Positions 33,965-40,492 of a stretch of 40,492 nt of DNA are shown here, piece after piece. The position numbers and the translations under genes are program-made. Below the pieces are notes generated by a model, which made no database searches, was not told the origin of the DNA, and was given only the letters and a program-made list of their open reading frames with translations. Location of the stretch: the NCBI RefSeq assembly GCF_014648675.1, contig NZ_BMRO01000026.1, forward strand, positions 1-40,492, in the 5' to 3' direction. This stretch comes from Actinomadura livida. GTDB taxonomy: Bacteria; Actinomycetota; Actinomycetes; Streptosporangiales; Streptosporangiaceae. The stretch's first letter is position 1, and each line of letters begins with the position of its first letter.

Positions 33965-35464
33965 TCAGCCGGGGATCTGGAGGGCCTCGGCGTTGCGGCG
34001 CCAGTCCGACCACTTCGGGTCGGAGCAGAAGCCGCAGGACGGGCCGAAGAACTCGGTCCGGGCGTCCGGGTCGTCCATCAGCCAGTGGCGGAGCCAGGCG
34101 GTGGTCGGGCCGCGGAACCCGCCGCCGTTCCCGACCGGGGTGAAGTGGTCGGCGCCGCGCAGTTCGCCGTACACGGCCGGGATGTGGTCCGAGTCGTTGT
34201 AGAAGTTCCGCACCAGGAACGGGAAGACGATGCTGTCCTTCTCACCGGCCGCGTAGAAGGTCGGCTCGTCGATCAGGTCGGGGTCGGCGAGCGGGCCGGG
34301 CTGGATCGCGAGGGCCGTGTCGACCCGGGGGTCGACCGCCGCGTTGATCGCGCCCGCGCCGCCCTGGGAGTGGCCGGCCGAGGCGATGCGGCCGAGGTCG
34401 ACCTTCCGGTGGTACGCGCTGTGCAGTTCGAGCGCCGCCTGCCGCCGGTTGTCGCCGTGGACGGCCACGGCCCGCAGCGTCTCCATCAGGTCGGGCCGGT
34501 CCCGGATCCCGTCGAGCTGGGCCGCGAGCTTGGCCAGCCCGTGCCCCGGCCGGGACAGCTGGTACTCCAGCAGGACGTCCTCCAGCCGGTACAGGCCGGG
34601 CGGGCGGCGCAGCCGGACGACCAGCGCGGCGACCTCGCGGGCCTCGTCGGCGGCGGCCGGGATCTCCGCCGGCGCCCCGGCCGCCGCGTGGGCGGCGGTC
34701 GCGGGCCGCTCCGCCGCCGCGCCGAGCAGCGCGACCAGGTCCGCGAGACGGTGCTCCGCGCTCCCCGGCAGCAGGATCGTGCCGCCGTTCTCGTCGAACG
34801 AGGCCGGGACGTGCGACTGGACGTGCGCGTTCAGCGCGGTCTCCAGCGCCCGCAGCAGCGGCCGGACGTCGCCCGGCTCCGGGGCCGCGCCGCCCAGCCG
34901 CAGCACGACCACCGTGTACTCCGCGGCGAGCGCGACCCCCGCACGGGCCGCCGGGCCGCGCGCGTCGTCGCCGTTCAGCAGTGCGGTGACCAGGGCGTGC
35001 CGAGCCTCCCGCCGCTCGCCGTAGAGCTGCTGCTGCTCCTGGACGTGCGCGAGCGTCACGGCGGGCACGACCGAGCGCAGGTAGCCGAGCAGGTGCAGCC
35101 CGAAGTCCTGGAGGGCGCCGGCGTCGGCCGGCCCGGCCTCCTCGGCCGCCGCCCGCCAGCACACCTCGATCGCCAGGTGGTAGGCCTCCAGGGCCGCCTC
35201 CAGCGGCACCCCCTCCTCGGCCCGCCGCGCCGACCACTCGATGATCTCCGCCAGCTCCTCGGCGTTCGGCGCGCGGCGCTCCTGGAGCGTGCGGACGACC
35301 ATCCACAGGTTCGCCTCGACGGCCAGCCGCACCGGGCCGTCCATGATCTCCGGCGGCTGGAGCGCGTAGAACGGCACCTGCCGCCGGAACTCGTCCACGA
35401 TGCGCGGGGCCAGTCGCGGCAGCCGGTCGACCGACCACGGGCGCGGTTTCGAATCGTCCATCAT
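33965..35464 (-). CDS. Chimera: PucR/CdaR-family regulator N-part fused to C-part of a secreted esterase
   Basis: A 499-residue frame. Residues 1 to about 347 are a PucR-type regulator: helical sensor part (EIIEWSARRAEEGVPLEAALEAYHLAIEVCWRAA), GGDEF-like middle (YTVVVLRLGG) and the start of the C-terminal HTH (LMETLRAVAVHGDNRRQAALELH). Where the recognition helix should follow, the protein turns into the back half of a chlorophyllase/PET-hydrolase-like esterase: KVDLGRIASAGHSQGGAGAIN (Ser366), AAGEKDSIVFP (Asp410), GADHFTP (His440) and the Cys pair PSCGFCSDP (477, 480). The esterase lacks its signal peptide and first strands; the regulator lacks most of its HTH. Probably non-functional as either, though the frame is intact. 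GGGAG favours the second of two start ATGs (35461). Confidence 0.75.
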   Translation of the reverse strand: MMDDSKPRPWSVDRLPRLAPRIVDEFRRQVPFYALQPPEIMDGPVRLAVEANLWMVVRTLQERRAPNAEELAEIIEWSARRAEEGVPLEAALEAYHLAIEVCWRAAAEEAGPADAGALQDFGLHLLGYLRSVVPAVTLAHVQEQQQLYGERREARHALVTALLNGDDARGPAARAGVALAAEYTVVVLRLGGAAPEPGDVRPLLRALETALNAHVQSHVPASFDENGGTILLPGSAEHRLADLVALLGAAAERPATAAHAAAGAPAEIPAAADEAREVAALVVRLRRPPGLYRLEDVLLEYQLSRPGHGLAKLAAQLDGIRDRPDLMETLRAVAVHGDNRRQAALELHSAYHRKVDLGRIASAGHSQGGAGAINAAVDPRVDTALAIQPGPLADPDLIDEPTFYAAGEKDSIVFPFLVRNFYNDSDHIPAVYGELRGADHFTPVGNGGGFRGPTTAWLRHWLMDDPDARTEFFGPSCGFCSDPKWSDWRRNAEALQIPG

Positions 35465-35597
35465 GACTCCCGGGGGATGACCGATGCTCTCTCGGTCGCG
35501 AGTCGTGGTCCATGGACGATCATGAACCGTGGCACCGGGACGCGGCGCCGCCGGGTGCGGGTACGCGGTGACCGGTACGCGGGACAATTCGGCCGAC

Positions 35598-36644
35598 ATG
35601 GTTGGCGAGTGGCCAATAATGCTCATCATGCATGCGAGCGGAGTGGCGGCCGGGCCGGAGCCCGTCGAGTTCGGGCCGGGCGCGGCGCAGCGCCGGTCGT
35701 GGGGGCTCGCCGGCCTGCTGCTGGCCGGAGGCGTCGTGGCGTACGCCCTCCTCGTCCCCCGGGTGCTCCTGATCCCCTTGGTGTCGCTGTTCCCGCTCGC
35801 CCCCATCGTGGTCGGCGGGTTCGCCGCGCGGGTGCGGCCGCCGACGGTGGTCGCCGCGGACGGGATCCGCTGCCACGCGGTCTTCTCGGTCCAGTTGCGG
35901 CGGCAGTTCGTGCCCTGGGCGGCGATCGCGTGGCTCGGCGTCCAGAAGCGGGGCCGCCGCACGCACGTCGTGCTCCGGCTGACGGACGGGGGCCGGATCG
36001 TCCTCCAGCACCCGAACGGCCGGCAGGTGCAGGACGCCGTCGCGTTCATGCAGGGGCAGCACCTGGCGGCCTGCGGCGGGACGCCGCCGCCGATCGACCG
36101 GGCCCCTCTCCCCTGGCGGCGGCTGCGCCCCTGGGTGCGGGTGACGGCGATCGCGCTCCCCGTCGTGAGCCTGGTCGGGCCGGTGGCGTGGATCGTCGCG
36201 GAGACCGGCGGGGGCGGGTCCCCCGACGCGGTCGTCGCCTGCGACCAGATCCCCCGGGACGCCGTCGCCCGGGTGCTGCCGGAAGGGAGTCCCCACAGTT
36301 ACGGCCATCCCGCGGCCTGCCGATGGAGCACCGATTCGACCTCTGAGAGCGGCACTTGGATCGACTTTCACATCGGCTCGTGGTCGCGCTCCTATGCCGA
36401 GCGGTCGTACGAGGAGACCTTGAAGGCGACGCGGGACGCCGGGCGCAGGCCGACCATGCTGCGCGACGGCGACGCCTACACCGTGGCCTGGCAGGACGGC
36501 TGGGGCTTCACCGCCCAGGGAAGGACGCAGGTGAAGGGGTACCTGGTGATCGTCGCGCTGCACAGTGCGCGAGCGGCCTCGGCGGACGAGGCCGGGCGGC
36601 AGGCCGGTGACGTTCTGCGCGCGGTGACGGAGAAGCTGGCATGA
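35598..36644 (+). CDS. Membrane protein with PH-like domain and extracellular C-terminal domain
   Basis: About 348 residues. Two adjacent transmembrane helices (LAGLLLAGGVVAYALL, LLIPLVSLFPLAPIVVGG) are followed by a bacterial-PH-like segment (TVVAADGIRCHAVFSV, VPWAAIAWLGVQKRG, THVVLRLTDGGRIVL), a third helix (VTAIALPVVSLVGPVAWIV) and a soluble Cys-containing domain (VVACDQIPRDAVARVLPEG, AACRWST) like that of the next gene. The start is unclear: ATGs at 35598, 35619 and 35628 all lack a good ribosome site. The stop overlaps the next ATG (ATGA). Function unknown. Confidence 0.7.
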   Translation: MVGEWPIMLIMHASGVAAGPEPVEFGPGAAQRRSWGLAGLLLAGGVVAYALLVPRVLLIPLVSLFPLAPIVVGGFAARVRPPTVVAADGIRCHAVFSVQLRRQFVPWAAIAWLGVQKRGRRTHVVLRLTDGGRIVLQHPNGRQVQDAVAFMQGQHLAACGGTPPPIDRAPLPWRRLRPWVRVTAIALPVVSLVGPVAWIVAETGGGGSPDAVVACDQIPRDAVARVLPEGSPHSYGHPAACRWSTDSTSESGTWIDFHIGSWSRSYAERSYEETLKATRDAGRRPTMLRDGDAYTVAWQDGWGFTAQGRTQVKGYLVIVALHSARAASADEAGRQAGDVLRAVTEKLA

Positions 36645-37210
36645 GGCTGAACCGTCGCGAGAGCGGGCTGCTGATGGGAGCACTTCTCCTTTCGGTGTTC
36701 CTGTGTGCGCCGTTCCTGGTGGTCATGGCCGCCGCCCGGTCGGACGGCGGCGAACTCGTCCCGCAGCGGACGCCGCTGGCGGATCTCTGCATCTGGTTTC
36801 CGCCCGCAAAGGCCGCGCAACTGGTGCCCGAGTCGCGCGCCCCGGTCTCGCAGGCGATCTTCTATGGGGAGGTGCAGTGCGACTGGACCAGTGCCGACGA
36901 CCGCACCCAGTTGAGCTTGAGCGCCTACCGCCCTTCGGGGGCGCTGACAGCCGAGAAAGAGTCCATTGAAGTGCGGGACTTCTACGACGGCCGAGCGCCG
37001 GACAAAGGCGAGCCGGCCGGAATCGGCGAGTTGAGCATGATCGACGTCCGGCACGAGTCCAACTACACCGAGGCCCACATCATCGTCCGGGACGGCGTGC
37101 TCGTAGCCCAGGTCACCTACCGTGTGCCCGGCAAGGGAACAGACGTCGCAGGCAAGGCCAAGGAAACCGCCGTCGAGCTGATGCGGCTGCTCCCGCCGAA
37201 GGGGCGCTGA
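36641..37210 (+). CDS. Secreted or membrane-anchored protein of unknown function
   Basis: A 189-residue protein with an N-terminal hydrophobic anchor (LLMGALLLSVFLCAPFLVVMAA) and an extracellular domain with two cysteines (LADLCIWFPP, EVQCDWTS), resembling DUF3558-type actinobacterial cell-surface domains. The same pattern, Cys, about 50-60 residues, Cys-x-W, occurs in the C-terminal domain of the preceding protein, so the two probably arose by duplication and work together. Translationally coupled by a 4-bp overlap. Function unknown. Confidence 0.7.
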   Translation: MRLNRRESGLLMGALLLSVFLCAPFLVVMAAARSDGGELVPQRTPLADLCIWFPPAKAAQLVPESRAPVSQAIFYGEVQCDWTSADDRTQLSLSAYRPSGALTAEKESIEVRDFYDGRAPDKGEPAGIGELSMIDVRHESNYTEAHIIVRDGVLVAQVTYRVPGKGTDVAGKAKETAVELMRLLPPKGR

Positions 37211-37356
37211 CCGGCGGCCGCCGAACTCGGATTCGGGATTTGCGCACTTCGTTTTTCCAGGCCGAATTCCTTTTTGTTTGGTGCGCGGTCGCACGGGAAC
37301 CTGGGCACGGGTAGCGACGAGATCGAATTCGCGACGAGCGCAGGAGGTTGTCGCAA

Positions 37357-38259
37357 ATGCAGCACGACCCGGGTACCGATCCGCAGTCCCTCTCGGAACC
37401 GGCACCGCCCTACCCCAAGCAGCGCCAGCAGCCGCCCGGTATCGAGCAGGACGTCGAGCCGCGGCCGCGCTACCAGGCGGAACGCTACCGCGCGGCGGAC
37501 AAGCTCCGCGGCAAGGTGGCGCTGATCACGGGTGGCGACTCGGGCATCGGCAGGGCGGTGGCGGTGATCTACGCGCGCGAGGGCGCCGACGTCGCCATCG
37601 CGTACCTGCCCGAGGAGCAGAAGGACGCCGACGAGACCCGCCGCGCGGTGGAGGCCGCAGGCCGCACATGCCTGCTGCTGGCCGGCGACCTGGCCGACGC
37701 GTCGTTCTGCCGCGAGATCGTCGAGCGGACGGTGCGGGAACTGGGCCAGCTGAACATCCTGGTCAACAACGCCGCCCACCTGAACAGCCAGTTGGACCTG
37801 TCGCAGCTCTCCTTCGAGGACTGGGACCGGTCCTTCAAGGTGAACACCTACGCGTACTTCCACCTCGTGCAGGCGGCGCGCCCGCATCTGAAGGCGGGAG
37901 ACGCCGTCATCGCGACCGCTTCGGAAGAGGCGCTCAAGGGCAGCGACACGATGATCGACTACGCGGCCAGCAAGGCCGCGCTGGTCAACTTCACCAAGTC
38001 GATCGCCTCCCACCTGGCCAAGGACGGCATCCGCGCGAACGTGGTGGCGCCGGGCCCCACCTGGACCGTCCTCAACATCGCCGACCAGAACATGCCGCAG
38101 GACGGCCTCGCCCAGCTCGGCAGCGAGGGCCCGATGGAACGCGTGGCGCAGCCCGAGGAGGTGGCGCCGGCGTACGTGTACCTGGCCTCCGACGCGGACT
38201 CCGGTTACACCGTGGGCGAGATCATCGCCGTCACCGGCGGGCTGACGACCACCCGCTGA
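37357..38259 (+). CDS. Short-chain dehydrogenase/reductase (YghA/stress SDR type)
   Basis: A 300-residue SDR. A Pro/Gln-rich N-terminal extension (PPYPKQRQQPPGIEQDVEP) precedes the Rossmann motif ALITGGDSGIGRAVAVIYAREGADVAI, then NILVNNAAH, catalytic Ser in IATASEEAL and Tyr-x-x-x-Lys in DYAASKAALVNF, and the closing GEIIAVTGGLTTTR. The extension is typical of the subgroup linked to general stress in Bacillus and enterics. AGGAGG lies 9 nt upstream of the ATG at 37357; a TTG nine bases earlier is less likely. Confidence 0.92.
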   Translation: MQHDPGTDPQSLSEPAPPYPKQRQQPPGIEQDVEPRPRYQAERYRAADKLRGKVALITGGDSGIGRAVAVIYAREGADVAIAYLPEEQKDADETRRAVEAAGRTCLLLAGDLADASFCREIVERTVRELGQLNILVNNAAHLNSQLDLSQLSFEDWDRSFKVNTYAYFHLVQAARPHLKAGDAVIATASEEALKGSDTMIDYAASKAALVNFTKSIASHLAKDGIRANVVAPGPTWTVLNIADQNMPQDGLAQLGSEGPMERVAQPEEVAPAYVYLASDADSGYTVGEIIAVTGGLTTTR

Positions 38260-38296
38260 GCGCCGTCGGGAGCGTCCGCCGGCAACGCCGGGAGTG

Positions 38297-38335
38297 CTAG
38301 CCGTTCGGCTATGAAAAAGCTAGCCGAACGGCTAG
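38297..38335. promoter_or_regulatory. Paired TetR-type operator: 15-bp perfect inverted repeat
   Basis: CTAGCCGTTCGGCTA and its exact reverse complement, 9 bp apart. Each arm is itself a near-palindrome (TAGCCG-TT-CGGCTA), so this can be two adjacent binding sites for a dimeric repressor. It lies 122 bp upstream of the GMC oxidase start, whose downstream neighbour is a TetR gene (40112). An alternative role as terminator of the SDR transcript is weaker since the loop is A-rich and no T-run follows. Confidence 0.6.
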
Positions 38336-38456
38336 ACAACGCGGCGCTTGATCATTAACCTCGGGGTCGCGCCGGTAAGTAACCGCTTTCAGGTTGCGGG
38401 TCCGTCGTCGCGGGCTCGTGCGCCGGGCTCGCGGGTCCCCCGAGGTTTGGAGTGCC

Positions 38457-40040
38457 ATGGTCGAGATCAGCCGCCGCTCGCTGCTCACCGGGGCCACGGC
38501 GGCCGCCGGGCTCACCGTGCTCGGAGCGCCGCGGGCCCACGCGGGTGCACGCAGGCGGGTGCCGGTGACCCGCGAGGAGCACCGCCTCGTGATCGTCGGG
38601 TCGGGGTTCGGGGGCGGGGTCGCGGCGCTGCGGTTCGCGCAGGCGGGGGTGCCGTCGCTCGTCCTCGAACGGGGCATCTGGTGGCCCACCGGCCCGAACG
38701 CCGAGACGTTCCCGCGCGCCACCAGCCCGGACAAGCGCGTGATGTGGATGGGGCTCGACCCGGAGCTGTTCGGTGTCCCGATGCCCGTCCACGACCCGTA
38801 CACCGGCCTCCTGGAACTGGTGAAGGGCGACGGGATGAACATCATGTGCGCCGCGGGCGTCGGCGGCGGCTCGCTGGTGTACCAGGGGATGACGCTCCAG
38901 CCGACGGAGGACGTCTTCAACGCGACCATGCCCGGAGGGCTCGACTTCGCCCGGATGGACCGGGTGCACTACCCGCGGGTCGCGCGCATGCTCAAGCTGG
39001 AGACCGCGCCGGACGAGCTGATCGCCGGCGACACCTACCGGCCGTCCCGCGTCTTCGCCCGCAACGCCGAGCGCGCCGGCTACGAGGTGTCGAAGATCCC
39101 GATGCCGATCGACTGGTCCTTCGCGTTGCGCGAGCTCAAGGGCGAGATGAAGCCGGCCTACACCAACGGTGACTGCTCCCTGGGCGTGAACAACGGCGGC
39201 AAGCATTCGGTCGACGTCACCTACATCGCGGCCGCCCAGGCCACCGGCCTCGTGACGGTCGCGACCCAGCACAACGTCACCGACGTGGCCATGGCGGCGG
39301 ACGGCCGCTGGCAGGTCCACGTCGACCGGATCAGCACCGATGGGACCGTCCTGGAGCAGAAGATCATCACGGCCGGGGCCCTGGTCATGGCGGCCGGCAC
39401 CGCCAACACCACGAAGCTGCTGATGCGCGCGGCCGGCAAGGGCCAGATTCCGGACATGCCCGATGGCCTGGGCACCAACTGGGGCACCAACGGCGACCGG
39501 ATCTACGTCTGGACCGACTTCGGCGACGACTTCGGCGTCCCGCAGGGCGGCCCGGTCGTCTACGGCAGCAAGGAGTGGGACGACCCGGCCACCGCGAACA
39601 CCGTCATCCAGGCGTCCCTCCCGCCGCTGCCCGTCAACCTGCGCTCCACGATGCTCGTCGGCTACGGCGTCAGCCAGGGCCGCGGGCGCTTCGTCTACGA
39701 CGCGCGGAAGGACGACGCCGTCCTGCGCTGGCCCCGCGGCGGCGACGGCCCCCTGTACGACCGGCTCCACGAGCGCGCCCGCAAGATCACCGGGCCGGCC
39801 TCGCTTCTCCTCGACACCAACGCGATCGTGCCGTCCACCTGGCATCCCCTCGGCGGCGCCTCGATGGGCGTGGTCTGCGACCTGGCCGGGCGGGTCCTCG
39901 GCCACCGCGGCCTCTACGTCCTGGACGGGGCGCTCATGCCCGGCACCACCGCGGCCTGCAACCCGTCCATGACCATCGCCGCCGTGGCCGAGCGGGCCAC
40001 CGACGAACTCGTCGCCGAGGACGTTGGAACGGTGTTCTGA
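38457..40040 (+). CDS. GMC-family cholesterol-oxidase-like flavoprotein with Tat signal
   Basis: A 527-residue exported oxidase. The twin-arginine signal is SRRSLLTGATAAAGLTVLGAPRAHA. FAD motif LVIVGSGFGGGVAALRFAQAG, then GDGMNIMCAAGVGGGSLVYQGM as in Streptomyces class I cholesterol oxidases, CSLGVNNGGKHSVDVTYIAAA, and the C-terminal WHPLGGASMG (His463) and ACNPSMTI (Asn502), matching the catalytic His and Asn. The Glu that does the isomerisation step in cholesterol oxidase (in VFAEIAPMP) aligns here with VIQASLPPLP, so it is absent by my alignment. It may oxidise a sterol or another alcohol without isomerising. Confidence 0.87.
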   Translation: MVEISRRSLLTGATAAAGLTVLGAPRAHAGARRRVPVTREEHRLVIVGSGFGGGVAALRFAQAGVPSLVLERGIWWPTGPNAETFPRATSPDKRVMWMGLDPELFGVPMPVHDPYTGLLELVKGDGMNIMCAAGVGGGSLVYQGMTLQPTEDVFNATMPGGLDFARMDRVHYPRVARMLKLETAPDELIAGDTYRPSRVFARNAERAGYEVSKIPMPIDWSFALRELKGEMKPAYTNGDCSLGVNNGGKHSVDVTYIAAAQATGLVTVATQHNVTDVAMAADGRWQVHVDRISTDGTVLEQKIITAGALVMAAGTANTTKLLMRAAGKGQIPDMPDGLGTNWGTNGDRIYVWTDFGDDFGVPQGGPVVYGSKEWDDPATANTVIQASLPPLPVNLRSTMLVGYGVSQGRGRFVYDARKDDAVLRWPRGGDGPLYDRLHERARKITGPASLLLDTNAIVPSTWHPLGGASMGVVCDLAGRVLGHRGLYVLDGALMPGTTAACNPSMTIAAVAERATDELVAEDVGTVF

Positions 40041-40111
40041 CCGTCCCCGCCATGGATAGGCTGCGTGGTCCTTGGGGCGGCGCTCCCGGCGGGGCGGACA
40101 GGGGGTGTGCG

Positions 40112-40492
40112 GTGGGAACGGCTCGGAGCCGGCTGCTGGCGGCCGCCCTGGACCTGTTCATGCGGCACGGGGTCAGCGGCACCTCGCTGCAGATGATCGC
40201 GGACGAGCTCGGCGTGACCAAGGCCGCCGTCTACCACCAGTTCCACTCCAAAGAGGACATCGTCGAGGCCGTGATCGCGCCCGCGCTGGCGGAGCTGGAG
40301 GCCGTGGCGGACGCGGCGGAGGCGCAGCGGCGCCGCAACGACCGGCTCCGCGTCGCGCTGGAGGGCGTGGTCGACCTCGTGGTGCGGCACCGCGGGCTGT
40401 TCGCCATGATCATGACCGATCCGCAGGTGGGCCGGCTCGTCCGGAGCCGGCCGCCGCTGCGCGGGCTGGAGGAGCGCATCGAGGCCGTGCTG
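40112..40492 (+). CDS. TetR-family transcriptional regulator (cut by window end)
   Basis: Starts at GTG 40112 after GGGGG and is open to the window edge (127 codons seen). The TetR HTH is clear: ARSRLLAAALDLFMRHG, SGTSLQMIADELGVTKAAVYHQFHSKEDIVEAV. The start of the ligand domain follows (LEGVVDLVVRHRGLFAMIM). It lies 71 bp downstream of the GMC oxidase in the same direction and may bind the operator pair at 38297-38335. Confidence 0.88.
   Translation, partial: MGTARSRLLAAALDLFMRHGVSGTSLQMIADELGVTKAAVYHQFHSKEDIVEAVIAPALAELEAVADAAEAQRRRNDRLRVALEGVVDLVVRHRGLFAMIMTDPQVGRLVRSRPPLRGLEERIEAVL

Overview
The window is high-GC DNA from an actinomycete. Frequent GTG starts, a LuxR-type LAL regulator, Tat and lipoprotein signals, a C39-type RiPP exporter and a type I-E CRISPR locus with a GC-rich repeat all fit. 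Order Streptosporangiales (Actinomadura-like) is a guess. The window appears to be an accessory region, with an insertion sequence, several gene remnants and one gene chimera.

Layout. (1) 1-2083: TadE-like pilus/secretion genes on the minus strand; the upstream one is cut by an IS3-family element (779-2083) with perfect 27-bp inverted repeats. (2) 2062-11292: a type I-E cas locus on the minus strand, in transcription order cas3, gap, cas8e, cse2, cas7e, cas5e, cas6e, cas1. Cas1 now ends inside the IS and no cas2 follows. (3) 11293-16214: a 78-bp leader and a 79-spacer array read on the plus strand, divergent from cas3. Repeat decay at the right end fixes the polarity. (4) 16215-16961: no intact gene; a long hairpin and the wreck of a serine recombinase. 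(5) 16962-20835: methyltransferase, iron-sulfur (6-4)-type photolyase and an FAD amine oxidase. (6) 20972-28797: a histidine-kinase stump, a LAL regulator, and a four-gene RiPP operon (57-aa precursor, MvdD-like ATP-grasp ligase, SurA/PpiC-like protein, C39-peptidase ABC transporter). (7) 28797-40492: hydrolase/TetR pair, beta-lactamase-like lipoprotein, a small zone of gene remnants, an alanine-dehydrogenase-like enzyme, a PucR-esterase chimera, two membrane or secreted proteins, an SDR, a cholesterol-oxidase-like Tat enzyme and a TetR gene cut by the window end.

The most interesting signal is in the 222-bp gap between cas3 and cas8e. Reading on the plus strand, opposite to the cas genes, there are two degenerate copies of the array repeat (8230-8255 and 8277-8304) around a short 21-nt insert, followed at once by a strong hairpin. 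The insert partly matches the cas8e start-proximal promoter region, next to an AA dinucleotide where a type I-E PAM would lie. This is the architecture of CreA/CreR-type RNAs, crRNA-like guides that direct Cascade to repress its own operon. If right, the locus carries its own feedback guide RNA.

Second is the RiPP operon: a double-glycine-type (GA) leader, a two-cysteine core with candidate ester/amide-forming residues, and a maturase of the graspetide ligase family. Third is the combination of a very long, tidy array with a cas1 whose tail has been replaced by IS sequence and no cas2, which suggests an interference-competent locus that can no longer acquire spacers on its own.
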